DNA of 64,000 nucleotides from Amphibalanus amphitrite (lineage: Eukaryota; Arthropoda; Thecostraca; Balanomorpha; Balanidae). The notes below the pieces were generated by a model, which did not search any database, was not told the DNA's origin, and worked only from the letters and a program-made list of their open reading frames with translations. Every line of letters begins with the position of its first letter. Position 1 is the stretch's first letter. Shown here one piece after another: positions 1 to 63,164 of this stretch. The stretch is taken from assembly GCF_019059575.1 (NCBI RefSeq), contig NW_024881521.1, positions 434,001-498,000 of the forward strand, in the 5' to 3' direction. The translations under genes and the position numbers were made by a program.

Positions 1-3000
1 ATACATATGTAAATATGCGAAATGGATTAAGTGTTGTCCGATATCGGTGCCTTAATTGGTCCTTAACACCTGCTCGAAAAGCACATTCCCTCGCAAGAAC
101 ATGAACGAAAGCTAGTGTTTCTATGGTTAAAGTGGTTGTAGTATCCGCATGTAAGGACAAAACACAAAAAAATGTTTCTCAACTCGATGATGTGTGCAGC
201 GCTTGAAAACCGGTTATACACGTTTGGGACACTGTATTTTCCAAGACGATAAATAAAGAGCAAAATTGTTACAGAAAATATTGACCCGATATTTTATCAC
301 ATGGCCGATAATGTTTCAAAAACTGAGAACATTTTCATTCATTGTTAAAAAAAAAACATGCATCTGTCTTCTCCAAAGCGTCCTGACTGGTTGCTGTGAC
401 TTGTCCGCGGTGAACTTTTGTCAGCAGAGCCGATGTGCTGCTTTGTCCACGTCTGTCCACCTCTGTCGCCTTTCGTCCCTCTGTTCATCACTCTCCCTCC
501 GTTCCTCTGCCTATCTCCTTCCCTCTCTCGACCACTCTGTCCATCTCCCCTCCACTCCGTCCCACCACATTCGTGTAACGAGGAAGTGCTCGTATTTCCG
601 TCCATAGCGCCGCACCGGCGATGCTGTACCGCAGGTAAATAATTCCATCGAGCCGTGTATCGATCGGTGGCCTACGTGCCGTCATCCCCGTTCAGTGGTG
701 GAAGGCCGGCCATGTGCCTCTCCCCCTCCATAATGCAGCCGGTAAATAACTACAGTGACGTCACTTGCACACCTGGCCCAGAGCAGCTGGTCGGTCGGTG
801 AGAACGACATAATAGGGAAGGGCTGGCTGGAACACGCTACAGAACAGGCTGCTGGGTTCAGTAACAGGCGATTCCACTCTGACCGGCACTCCATGTTCCG
901 AGCTCCGACAGTCCGAGCACATTTGTGGTCTTGTGAGAAACACTGATCGAGATGTTCTTTGGGCCGGAAGTTGTTGGTTCTTGGTTTGCGTTATTCGTAT
1001 CAGGCTCGGTGTACTTTTCTCAATCCTCTCCCTGTGGCTGGTTCCGTTTGTCGGTTTAGTCTGATGTGGTCTAGTTTGGTCTGGTGTGGTCTGCGGTGTT
1101 TCCGCCGGTGGCCTCCCCTCCACGGTCGGCCGAACGCTGACCGCCCCTCACACGGCACTCGGCGGCCAACCACTACCAAGAGCCGAGCGACTGTCGTCGA
1201 CTCGGCGCGGCGCAGCGGACCATTAAACGCCGCCTGTTTACCTGCGGTCGCGGCCTATCGCCTCGCCGAGACGGCTGGTCGGCCGACCGCGCTGTTTTCC
1301 GCCGCCGGCGTCCCTCGCGCAGACCGTCTACAAACAACTTTGAGACGCGTCCCGGCGGTAACGGTTCCACGGGGACGTGGCCGACGGCCTCAGGGACAGG
1401 CGGCACCTCCAGGGACGAAGACGGTGGCTTCAACTCTCGGTCAGGGAGGTTGTCGGTGCAGCTTTCGGCCCTAGTCAGCCAGGCGAAGCTGTTACGATAG
1501 ACCGATTTCACCGGAAAGAAATGTTGCCCTGTGTGCGTGATTTCGGTGTCGGATATGTCACCCGCGTGGTGATATCATCCGTCATTCTTTGTTACACACG
1601 TTTTATCTACAAGTTCATCTCTTAAATGTTGAAACATTCGAAGGTGACAAAGCAAAGGTGACCCTCGAGGACTGTACTCGATATTTCAGAACAGAGATAC
1701 CCGTTTCGAAAGGTCGGATGTTATCACAACATAACGTGAGTGAATGTGTGTTATGTGTACTCGCCTTGCAGTTGCTCCTGCATCACTGTGGTAAATCGCC
1801 GTCCTTGGCGTTGCCTCCTCATGCATGCAACAAGTACCAACCATCGGTATGTGGTGTCTATGCGAGGCGCTGTTTCTCGTTCGCTTTGCTGTACATGCCG
1901 GGCCAAGTTGATTCAGTTCATCGGGTAGTGCCATCATTTGATATGGACAATCCAGACGAGTTCTGACCCGGGAAAGGAGAGATAAATTGTGCACTTGAAC
2001 AGTCAACATCTGTCGTTTGTTTTGTTTGTCCGTATCCTGTTTGGATGCAGGTGTACTGTATTGAAGCAATAGCAATGCAGCGAAAGGCTAACCGCAGAGC
2101 AGCTGGCCTTTCCATGAAGGCCTTTCCATAGAAGCCTTTCCATGTCGGAGTCTCTTCAAACGAAGGTTCGCTGGCTCACCAAAACAGAATCACGGTCCTA
2201 ATTTCCACACATTTGTCGATTCCAACCCTCACCTCGGACCGTGGTCGACTGGACGGCCTCCCTCGCTCCCCGTGACGCCGTCCCTCTCCCTCCCCCCCGG
2301 GGCAGGTACCGGCTCGCCGTCCCCTGCCCACGCGCGGCCAGCACCCTTCCTGCCAGGCCCGAGGTTTGGCGAACGCCCACCTCTGTACCCCAGTCCACGG
2401 GCTCTGCGGCGGCGGTTGTTTTCAAATCGGTGCCGGCTGTGGATTACCGAGCAGGGACGATGGGGCACTTGCTGTGGCCTGCGACACGCGGGCGCGGATT
2501 AGGCAGAGTGGTCTCCCCTTCACTGGGGAAAGGCTGGGACATGGCACAGAGGGCAATCAGTGCTCAGTGCTCACTGTCCAATGCATGAAGACTGAGCTTG
2601 TTTGGCTGGAGCTACGTACGAGCTAGTTGACCACAACATGTTTCTCGTTTAGGCAGGACATTGCTAATGCATTGCAAACGGCTAGCAGCCAAGCTTTGCG
2701 TTAGCAAATTGTTCTTTAGGCTCCCTATACCAATCGACTAGTCAATCCAATTCACCTCGTAAACGGGATCAACCCCTCTGTTTAGTTAATCAGGCCCAAT
2801 CCAGCTGGCCTCCATAACACCGAGTCAATAGGCTTCCCTCACCATTCTCAGCTAATCCACCCCGCCGGCCGCCGGCGACCGCGCCAGCCTCACCGCCGCG
2901 GGCGCCGCTCTGCGCCGCCAGCGCCGTTTTTGCTGGCGGTGCGCCGTTTTTGTATGAGCGGCTGTCTCGCCGCCGGACCGTCCGTGCTGTGGCTGGCCAG

Positions 3001-6000
3001 CGGAGGCGGCGCGGTGGATGGGTGAGTGGTGGGTACCGCACCGGTCCGGTGGCGAGGCTGGGAAGTGAGAGGGTACCGCACTACCACAACGGTCCAGCGG
3101 CGGTGGTGCAGGTAGATGGCGGCGACTGTAGACTTTGGTGACCCCTCCGTGCCACGGTATCGCACACGACGGACCAATCACCGGCGATCGAGACGAATGG
3201 CCGGTCAGATCGACGGGGACATGGCACAGCCGTAACAATATTAGCAGCCGACACACCGCACAGATTGGTGCAGCCACCTGGCCCTGTGATGACCTGCAGA
3301 TGACCTGGAGATGACCTGAGATTGACTCAGACTGACCTAGGGCTACGCGACTGTTGAACTTCGTGGAAATATGTATTTCGATTCCATTCATGGCACCGTC
3401 TTCTATTGATAGAAGCACTAGCAGTGCTTCGGGACGCTGAATAGCATGAATTATTGGGTAGGTACGGCTTCTGTCTGAAATCCCGCCTATGAGATTGGAA
3501 AAAAATGTGATTGCGACACTACGGCTAGGATAATTTTATTCATCTGAATAGGCCGCCGTCTCCGCTGGCCAGATTGTATGACTGATTTATTTTAGCAGTA
3601 TGTTGGCTATTGACTTATTTACGTTGTCACAACCATGAACAAAAAGACAACGGTAACCTAGCGGGGACAATCTTGTTTACCAGCGTTTCAGTTTTTAGGA
3701 AGTAAGCTTTAAATTAATTATTATTTCGACGTGGTGCCAAGTCCAAGTCAATCAAGATAGCCGCACACTTCTTGACAATATCACAAAAATTATTCAAATC
3801 GCTCTCTAACTGGTCATATGACGGGTATTCTTGCGACATTCTGACACCGTTGTCCTGTCTTTCTGACATCTATGGGCGTTCCGAGCTCATATCGGAGTTA
3901 ATATGACGTGTCGATCAAATGATAATTATGACGACTGGAGTTGGACGACCGACCATGCCAACAGGACTCGACAAAAGACTGGGTCCGGTCGAAGTTCGTA
4001 ATCTCGCATCCTGCGGTACTGAATCCCAGCTAACCTCAGCGATCCCTTTACCTTATTGAGTCTTTTTACAATTAATTGCGTAACTGGAATTCCTTACGTC
4101 CGCCTCAGCGCCGCCGATTTGATGAGAATTAACTTATCCATCATTATCGCATTCAGGCTGGATTTACAAGGTCGTATTTGGATACTCAGTCCTCTATCCT
4201 TCACCGTTTTCGATTCTTTCCATTCCCTTTTCTTCAACGTGGGTGATTTAGCGGGCCCTAAAGCCGCCCTAAGGCAGAAAGTCTTAACTCTAACACCTGC
4301 TTATCGCTCCATTCACCGTCTTGCGTCTATTCCCTTCTATTCTGTGGCCTCGGTTCCTGTTTGCCTGCTGCCTGTCAGTCTTCTGTCATCTTCCCGTTCC
4401 TTTTCCAACATCTCTGGTATGTGTGACCTCAGTCAATCTGTGTTCTTTTACTTCCTCTTTCACTGTCTCTGTCTCTACTCTCTGTTTGCTTGTGCAGTCT
4501 TACTGCACTGCTTTAGGAACTGTCTTACTGCACTCGGTTGTCTCCCCGTACCTACTCAAGTCTCAGGCCGAACTCCCTGTGTCTTTCTGCACCCGATGGC
4601 CTCAGTCCCCGTCCCGTGTGCAGTTCGTTTTTCGCCGTCACGGCCGGTCGACCCTGCCGTTCTCACAGCTCGAGGACACGCCCGCCGCCTCCGCGTCCTC
4701 GCATTGTCTCTGCGGTCTGCCGGCGTGCGTTTGGCCCGATTCTCATGACTCATACTGTCCTCGGCTAGAGACACCAAATTGAACCTACCTTCAAGTGCAG
4801 CTGTCTTTCCGATCGCTTTGTCGAGCCTCTTCTGAGGCGGTGCCGTGGGTGGACAAGCCCGTCTTGTGTCCTGCGCTCGCTGGTCATGGCGGAGCATCTC
4901 CGATCCATCGATCGCCCATCGCCTGGGGCCTCTGTGCGGCTTCTCACCGGCCCGATCGGGACCGTGTAAATGACGGGGCAAGGACCGGCCAGCCGCCGTC
5001 CTTGGTCGACGCCGCGATCTCCGGTACTGTCGTCGGCCCGCCGGCGGCGGAGGTACGACTAAATGAGATTCATAGATGCCGCCCGCCGATGCTCACGGGC
5101 CATCTCGAAGGACGACGAACCGAGCGATTATTTCCCGTTCAGTGGGATGGGCTGGCTGACCCGCCGACAGCGCGGCCGCCGGCTGCGTGGGGTCGCCACG
5201 GGAAGAGACTCGACAATGGCACAGGTCAGCGCTGTCTCTGTGGATTCAGACTAGGAAGTGGCATGCTTTAGACCCACTGAGACCGACACCGGCTGTTGGA
5301 TCCCAGCCGTTTCGTGACTGAAGTCGTCCCCGAACTCATTGAGGATGAGTAGGTTCCCGCGCGGCCCATCCAGGCCGCCGTGTATTCCGGCACTCATGGA
5401 ACTGGAGCGGCTGTGTGGAATACGATCCACCGCCAGCGCCGCCGTCTGCCGGTGCCTGGGGCTTGTCTCAAATTACAGCCGGGCGGGAGACGGTGTCGGT
5501 GCGTCTCGACGGCGCGGCGGTAGATAGTCGGGGTGGGGGTGGGCACTGGGGAGTAGCGGCTGCCTGGGTGGGGACTGGGGGTGGGCTCGGTAGCCGAGAG
5601 GGAGGGGAGAAAACTCCGGCGCTCGCCGGTCGGTATCGTCTGCTGGTGGTGTCGTATGTCGCCCTCGGTGTGCGGTGCTATGATAGCTCGTCGCCTTCTG
5701 TCGGCCGTTCTCTCTGTGAACACCGCCGGTCGGAGTCGACGGCTCGCTGGTGGCAGTTGCACGTAGCTGGAGTGGAAACAGAAAGCCAGGGCGCGGCCTG
5801 TGCAACCCACAGCCACTGGAGCGGCGACACCCACACGGCCCGGCTGTCAGGAGTCACTGACAGTCCGGGATGTCAGAAGGCATTGTCTGTCAGTCATGGC
5901 TGTGGCCGTCGGGTACCATGTGCATAGTCAGTGGCATTCATCAGCCAAGTCTGCTGCTGTCGTAAGGGCCAGTTCATGGCGCCGCATTGCTAAATGCGGG

Positions 6001-6357
6001 ACATAACTTCAGGTAGCCAACTACAAGAGATAACTTTGTATTGCCAAATGCAGGACGTGGCTCGGCGCTAATCCGCCGACCTCACAACGTGCGGTCTAAT
6101 CGAACAATGCATAACTCAATCTCTCCGTGTGTGCATTGTGCATTTGCAGCTCTCTGTAGATAGAGTTATTGCTGTTTAAGTGGCAGGTATAGTGACGATT
6201 GTACTGCTCCGTGGTCAGTGGTCAGTGGTCTCCACTATCTTCCATCCACCGTTTGATACTTCTGCCACGGTCTGAGTCTGTTGATGGAACGCTCACTGAG
6301 TCATTGCCAACCATGAGCTCATTACTGCAGTTCGACTTTTGTGGCATGAAGACGGCC

Positions 6358-6448
6358 GTGAGTGTCTCCTGATTCTCACCGTGAGCGTCTCCTGGTTCTC
6401 ACCGTGAGCGCCTCCTGGCTCTCACCGTGAGCGTCTCCGATTCCCACC
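6358..6448. repeat. Four-unit 23-bp tandem repeat
   Basis: Units start at 6358, 6381, 6404 and 6427 (23, 23, 23 and 22 bp). The consensus is close to GTGAGCGTCTCC followed by TGGTTCTCACC. Each junction reads CTCACCGTGAG, a small inverted repeat. Substitutions between units are few, so the array is young. No coding role is visible. Confidence 0.85.
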
Positions 6449-7309
6449 ATGTCAGACCCAGTTATGGCGGCTTGGAGCCTGCAGACTACAAAAACTTGCG
6501 GGACATTGGGGGCGGATCGCGATCTGCCCACCTGTCGCTTAACCCCGCGTCCCTTCGCCATGTCCGAACACCTATCTACGTCAGAAGGAACGCGCTGTAC
6601 CCGCGTTTGACCTTCGCGACCATATGGGTCGGACAAAAAAGGCAGGTAGAAGAGAACTCCGCTCTACCTGAGCCCCAGTATAACGACCGCCCCCTACCGT
6701 CTGTCTATGAACGGCGAAACTCAGTATAATGCTGGTTCGGACCCTCTCTGGATCAGGTACGGACCTAATTTGTCTCAGGTGAGCTCGACGCCATCGTGTC
6801 TTATTTTAGCCGGTACCGTGCGCCTCCCTCCGTTCTCTGGGGACCATGAGCACTCTGTGATTCCTGGACGGCAATGTCACGTCATCCAGGTATTGACAGG
6901 CGACAGTGCAAACTGGATGCTGAGCAGCGACGTCTGATTCTAAGGATGCGATTTATCGCAGAGGGCTGCCACTGAAATGGCTGCTGCATTAAGATTTGCT
7001 TCTAATGATATGTGAATTTGATGGCATCTGCAACTTTGTCTAGCATCATCCGAAAACTTTCCAATGAAAATGTGTAAATCACGGATCATTGCTAATCACA
7101 TGGCTCAGTTCATCGCAGTTCCTTCCTGAAGTCCGGCCTCGGCCCGACGACTCTGAGATCAACCCGGAACTGAGGTTGGATGCCGCCCGGCGCACAATGG
7201 TCGAAGGCGCGCGGAATGTGCACTCATTAGGATGCGCGACTGGCGGCGAACAGAGGCACACACATTCCGCTGGGACGTCCGGTGACAGCGAGACACGCCT
7301 CGAGGAACG

Positions 7310-7385
7310 CCGCTGAGGCGCGCCTCTGAGACACACCTGAGACACCTGAGACACGCCTCTGAGACACACTTCAGACAGTGCTGTG
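7310..7385. repeat. CTGAGACAC-type degenerate tandem repeat
   Basis: Short copies of CCTCTGAGACACAC and CTGAGACAC recur with small changes, for example twice near 7322-7345 and again near 7350-7370. The repeat is a low-order expansion with irregular spacing. Confidence 0.6.
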
Positions 7386-10300
7386 GGGAACACCTTTGAA
7401 ATGCACCTAAGAGACGAGGTTCTGGGGAACGGCTCTCAGACTTGCCTAGAGACACGGCTGTGAGGATTGCGTCTGATGAATGCAACCGGAACTCTTGACC
7501 AATCTCAAACGAAGCGATGTTCATTGGTCAAGGTTATAGTAATCGTGCTTTATAATTGCATCCGATAGGTATTTTAGATTGATAGTTGACTTCTGCCGCG
7601 TGTGTATCTGCTATATTTTACCTCTACCCGGTAACGGCTAGTCAATATTGGTGTCATACGTACCATAAATCACATCAGTTTGTCGGTGAACGTCCTTATC
7701 TATTCATCGATAGCTGAGGATGAAGACGTGGCCCAATGGTTTATTTATCCGTGGCATATGTGAATGTTTGATGGTAATGGTCTGAGACTGCCGACTTTTG
7801 TAACTGTGTTTGGAGCTTTCGGAGCGGTCGCCTCTCGGCGTTCATTTGACCGGGCGGAGCGATGCAAATTAAATGGCATCTCTACCCTGGGAGCGGCCGT
7901 ATACCGTTTACCGGGTCATTTATTACCCATGGTAATGGTATGCAGGCCACCGGGGCTAGATGACCGGAGATGATCGCAGTTCCGAATTCCTTGTCCCGGG
8001 CTCAGTAGGTAATTGATTATGGGCCTCCCAACTGCGGAGACTGGAAACTCATTCAACGGCATGACCGTGCGCGACCCATTCTGTCATGCAACGTTGACGC
8101 ACTCTCCCTTTAATGACCTCTCCTGAATGGAGGAGCCGGAGCGGCACGTGCCGACCCGTGACCGATGTCTCTGCGCGCGCCCTGTATTGGCGGTCACTGG
8201 ACCGACCGGTGACGGTGGTGTCCCCGCCGCCTGAGCGGGGCTCGCCGCCGGCCGCGGTTATACGGGCCGCCGGGGCTGACAGAGAGCTGCAATTTCCTGG
8301 CCATGTATCACCGGCTCGGACCATAGAGCCGCCGCTGGACTACCTCCCTCCGCCGGCCGGCTCGCAGCGTGGCGTCAGAGCAGGCATGTGCCTCTTCTCC
8401 CGGAACCGTGCAGGGCGGACGCCGTCCGATGCCCGGCCTGTAGCGCAGCGCGTAGGCCGGCCGAACCCCACCGGGCTGCATTGAAATGCATTGGCGGGAC
8501 CGGCGCGTTCAGAACAGATGGGGCCTTCTTTCAGACCGCGTCCAATTTGAACGGCTGGGCCGGCTGCCCTTCCGCATAGCACGGAACTGAAACAATAGCG
8601 GAAAAAAGTTATTGGTTATTCTTCAAAACCGACGCTACTTCGTGTCGGAATTTCCGGTGCTGCCTCGTAGTTTCATACTGCAATAATTCGATGCATGTCT
8701 CTTTCTATGTCCCTTTCGTTCTGGCCCGAAATAATTTATCGCCTGGCACAATTTGTTCTGCTGAAACCTCCTCTCTGTTTCCTTTTCATTTCCCCTTTTA
8801 CCTCTCTCTTCTCTCGTTTCTCAGTTCCCTTTCCTTTCCACCTCCCGCGTGCATAACTACATACACCTCCCCTATCACGTCTCCACTCGGCTTCCCCTCT
8901 CGCCTCTCACCCTCTCGTCTCCTTTCTCACCTCCCCTCCCCTGTTCTCACCTCCGGCCGTCCAGCTCTCGTCACGATCGGGTGCGGTGACCGATAGGTTC
9001 GGCGACCACCAATCACTCCCCATTGGGGGACTCGCCGTCAGTCTCCCCGAGAGCAGGGAACTGAGCGCACACGTTGGGCGGAGTGCGTGTGCGTGGGAGG
9101 GGGAGGACTTAAGGCGAGATGTGGGGGAGGGGGGAATACTAATTCTGTTGTTGGCTGAATTCAGGTGGTAATTGCTTGACGAGTTTCTGGGTGATTTCTT
9201 CACGAATATTTCTCAAATATTGAGTGCCGTACCGTGTCGCTGATATATCCGCTGGCGGCGCCGCGCTCTGTGCAGTTTACAATGCGCATCCTCCGAAGGT
9301 GGTCGTACAGCGGTCGTGCCTTACCCCGACGCACCGAGCCGAACCGGACCGATGGCACGCGGTTGACCCACCTGGCCAACCGGCCCGCTCGCCGGCTTAA
9401 CATGCCGGCCAGAGCCGCTGCGAGCAGGAGCAACGACCCGCGGCGGCGGCTGCGGCGTCTCGGCACCGCGCTGCAGTCCCCGCCTCCACCTGTGTCCGAG
9501 TCCGGTCAGCCGCGGACAGTCGACTACATCTGCTGCGTACTACACACACAACACACGCACCGCCGCCGGGCCGATAGGCGCGGTACACAGGTCTGTGCGC
9601 GGGCGGCCACCCCACCCTCGCGGCTCGCTCTCCAGACGTGGCTGATCAATGGGTGGCTGCGCGCGGAGAGGGGAGGGGTGCCAAGGAGGGAGGCTGCAGC
9701 CGCAGGACGGGCGACTCCAGGGAGCTGCACCGGGGAGGGCCGGTGACCGGCTCAGAGTCGCAACAGTATGGCACGGGACGCTGCGCCATGGAACGGTACG
9801 GTACGGTGCGGAATATATGTGTTTTGTGGCTGGGAACAGCACGACACAATGCATTTAGACATAGCAAGGGACGGCACGTCGCGGTACGGAACCTATCGCA
9901 CGACACGGAATGACGAATGTCATGTCATGATCTGGAGAAGCGCATTGTGCTGCAATGAAGACGGACGTTGTGGCCAGGCCAGTAGTAGTTTCTGACGAAG
10001 GCCTTGGTGATGGAGGTCAACTGAGTGGCACCACAGGTATATTAGCTCCGACCTCATCGCGTGCGAAGGCCGCAGAGACGCCATATCGCTGACCGGCGCC
10101 ACCTGAGATTCCAGCCCTCTCATGGCCCTCTCGGGACAGTGTGGGACGGACGCACGCGCCGCCGCCGGCGTGTCCAGCCAAGGTCGAGGCCGCCGCGCCG
10201 GCCGCGTCGATGGCCGTTGCGATAGCCGCGCGGCGCGGGGCTGGACGGGGAGGAGGCGGTAACCGGTCCGGCCGCCCGCCGCCGCCGCTGCGCTGCAGCC

Positions 10301-10470
10301 GCCAGTGACACGCCGCCGCCACACCGGCTCCAGTCTTGGCCGGTGCGGCCCGGCGGTCAGTCCGGTGGCCAGCGACTGCAGGGCGGACTGCTCTATCAGT
10401 GACAGCCAGTGATTCCGAGCGAGATGACAGTGCGGTGACGCGCGGCGGCGGTGATGGCGCGCCGGTGACG

Positions 10471-60702
<50,232 letters not shown>

Positions 60703-61061
60703 GTCAGTCCCAGACGGTCGGCCAGTCGGCGCTTGTGCAGTTGTGGCCATTGGCTATATGCTCAGGCATAGACCTCTGTATGTAGACAGAGATCTATGGC
60801 TTAGGTAAGGTGGGACGGCAATGATTACCAGCGATACGGCTGTCATTATTCTCCATCAACATGGACTGCACCCTTCCCACACCCTCCGTGGCACCCTCTC
60901 ACACCCTTCATCGCACCTCTGTTGCACCCATCATTACTCTTCACACCCCTCTCCAGCGATCGTCACACCATCATCACCTAACGCCTCTATATCACGGACC
61001 ATTACCCTCGATCCTCTCCGCCCAGTATCCGGTCACCGTCACTCCCCTCCCACCTCCCACA

Positions 61062-61259
<198 letters not shown>

Positions 61260-61576
61260 TCCTCCCATCCCACCCCACCGACCGGTTATATTTCCCGCTT
61301 ACCACGGCTGCCGCAATTGATCCTGACGCTGTGTCGACCCTGATCGGCGTCAGCCCGCCGCCGCCCGGTCAACGCGCTGAATATTCATGGACGGTGCCGG
61401 TAACCCGATGGCGCCGGCTAATGTTGGAACGATGGAGCTGCACACAGCCCACCATCGGTAAAACGTCGCGCTATATTCCCTAGCAAGGCTGGCTTATCAT
61501 CTCACTACCTTCGAGCCCGATGGCTCCATCAGTTCGGCGACAAAACTGCTCGAATTCTAGCAGCTCTGTCGCTACC

Positions 61577-61672
61577 AGGGGCGGATCCAGAAAATCTCCA
61601 AGGGAGGGGCCATTAGAAACCAGGAGGCCCCATCTTCCCACTTGTTGCCCCCCCCCCCCCCAAAAAAAACTG
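61577..61672. mobile_element. hAT-type terminal fragment
   Basis: CAGGGGCGGATCCAGAAAAT followed by CTCCAAGGGAGGGGCC resembles the terminal inverted repeat of hAT elements and the left end of the element at 31988. A C run and A run follow (61650-61670). No partner end or transposase sequence was found, so it is a solo end or a truncated copy. Confidence 0.45.
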
Positions 61673-61868
61673 CGTCTATTGAGCTTATCTAGCTGTTCAG
61701 GCAACATCTCAACATGAATAGCCACTTTATTTTTAGACAGACAGACAGACAGACAGACAAAACTTTATTCCAGACCATACTGGTCCATAAAAAACCCTTC
61801 ACATCATAAAAACACACACAAACACACATGCTAAAAAAGACACACACTGCAGCCTAAACACAGGGGAG

Positions 61869-62735
61869 TCAGGTGACATCCATGTCTGCCCTTGTATACA
61901 GCCTTCCCAGCCATGACCTCCTGATCCTTGACTGGTACCTCAAACTGCTCCAACATATAGCTGCCATGATACCGTTATTGCTCAGATCAACCCTTTTCAT
62001 GAATTTATATATTAAGCCTCTAATGACAGCCTCACATGAGGGTACTCTAAAGTATGCACAGGTAGCACTGGTACTCTCAAACTTTGATAGCCCTAAGGTC
62101 CTTTTAAGAAGGTTATGATAACTAGTGACAAACCTCTTCATAGTTCCTTTTTTGAAACACCACCACAACTGCGAACAATACATAGGCTTACAATGAGCAT
62201 TAAACAATTTCATCTTTACATCAGTACTACACATGTGAAACTTCCTCAACATTGCGTTCCCTTGGCGAAGCAAGACACGAGTCTGATTCTCTATGTCTGC
62301 ATCATCGGACAAGTTATCAGTTATGTAGTGACCTAAGTACTTAACTCGATCTACATTGGCAACCGGCACCCCTCCCACATAAAACTCTCGTTTTCGTACA
62401 TTCCGCAGAAAATCTGAACTACAGCACATTGCACAACTCTTTAGGGCATTGTACTTAACATCATGAGATATTCCAAACTCAGTACACACATTAAGCAAAC
62501 GCTGCAATCCTACACTGGACGGTGCCATCACAACTAGATCATCTGCATACATTAAGTGGTTTACAATTCTTTCTCCAATATAGCAGCCTGTACTACACCT
62601 ATTGAGCAGTGAACTCAGGTCATCCATATAGACGCTGAAGAGATATGGGGACAGAATCCCTCCCTGCCTTACACCATTTGACACTCCAAAGAACTCTGAA
62701 TATGTGGATCCCCATCTCACACACATCTTTTGACT
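61869..62735 (-). CDS. LINE reverse transcriptase, downstream segment
   Basis: This is the same frame as the upstream segment after the nested element. It begins SQKMCVRWGS, then motif B SNGVRQGGILSPYLF, motif C HLMYADDLVV (the catalytic Asp pair, near 62540-62550), and a thumb/C-terminal region with VKYLGHYITD, typical of CR1-like RTs, ending at a stop at 61869-61871. There is no other frameshift or stop, so the copy was probably intact when the element inserted. Confidence 0.88.
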   Translation of the reverse strand, partial: SQKMCVRWGSTYSEFFGVSNGVRQGGILSPYLFSVYMDDLSSLLNRCSTGCYIGERIVNHLMYADDLVVMAPSSVGLQRLLNVCTEFGISHDVKYNALKSCAMCCSSDFLRNVRKREFYVGGVPVANVDRVKYLGHYITDNLSDDADIENQTRVLLRQGNAMLRKFHMCSTDVKMKLFNAHCKPMYCSQLWWCFKKGTMKRFVTSYHNLLKRTLGLSKFESTSATCAYFRVPSCEAVIRGLIYKFMKRVDLSNNGIMAAICWSSLRYQSRIRRSWLGRLYTRADMDVT

Positions 62736-63160
62736 ATAGTTCGTTTTTTTTTAAGTTTGCCCCTCACTGTAAACGTCTTTTTGAACAAAGCACGAGAATT
62801 GCTAGCTGAATTACTGAGAAAACTGGTTGGCGCACACTGATTAACCCAGATTTCACAGACGATCAATTTCATCAAATTCATTTACTATTTCACAGACTCG
62901 TAAATCGTATCTGCCAATACCTACAGCCCCACAGGTATAGACGACTTCTCAGGAATTATGTCTGAACTAATAAATAAATTGCACGGCGCTTAACATAACA
63001 TTAAATCGTCGGTGTTCAAAACTTATTTTTGAAAATATTATTCATATCTACAATACAATGTGCGCTAACCCGTTTTCTCAGTAATTCAGCGAGCAATTCT
63101 CGTGCTGTGTTCAAAGAGACGTTTACAGTGAGGGGCAAACTTAAGAAAAACGGACTATAG
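62734..63160. mobile_element. Nested MITE-like element with about 100-bp inverted repeats
   Basis: Left arm 62734-62835 and right arm 63059-63160 are inverted copies with roughly 10 differences, starting CTATAGTYCGTTTTT and running through AAGTTTGCCCCTCACTGTAA to the GCGCACA end. The middle (about 220 bp) is AT-rich without coding potential. TATA at 62735-62738 and 63161-63164 is the only candidate target duplication, so a TA or TATA target is likely, as in Tc1/mariner-type MITEs. Which bases belong to element and target is ambiguous by 2-4 bp. Confidence 0.9.
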
Positions 63161-63164
63161 TATA

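Larger units (their letters stand above)
1..10470. other. Upstream DNA with no supported gene
   Basis: No open frame here shows recognisable protein sequence or good splice borders. It holds pyrimidine-rich stretches (8750-8950; 420-560), GC-rich blocks (2850-3130, 4620-4720, 5390-5560, 8100-8480, 9280-9720), a four-unit 23-bp tandem repeat (6358-6448), a CTGAGACAC-rich stretch (7310-7385) and an ACGG-rich low-complexity patch (9765-9915). Distal promoters or 5' UTR exons of the kmr-like gene may lie here but cannot be picked out. Confidence 0.5.
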
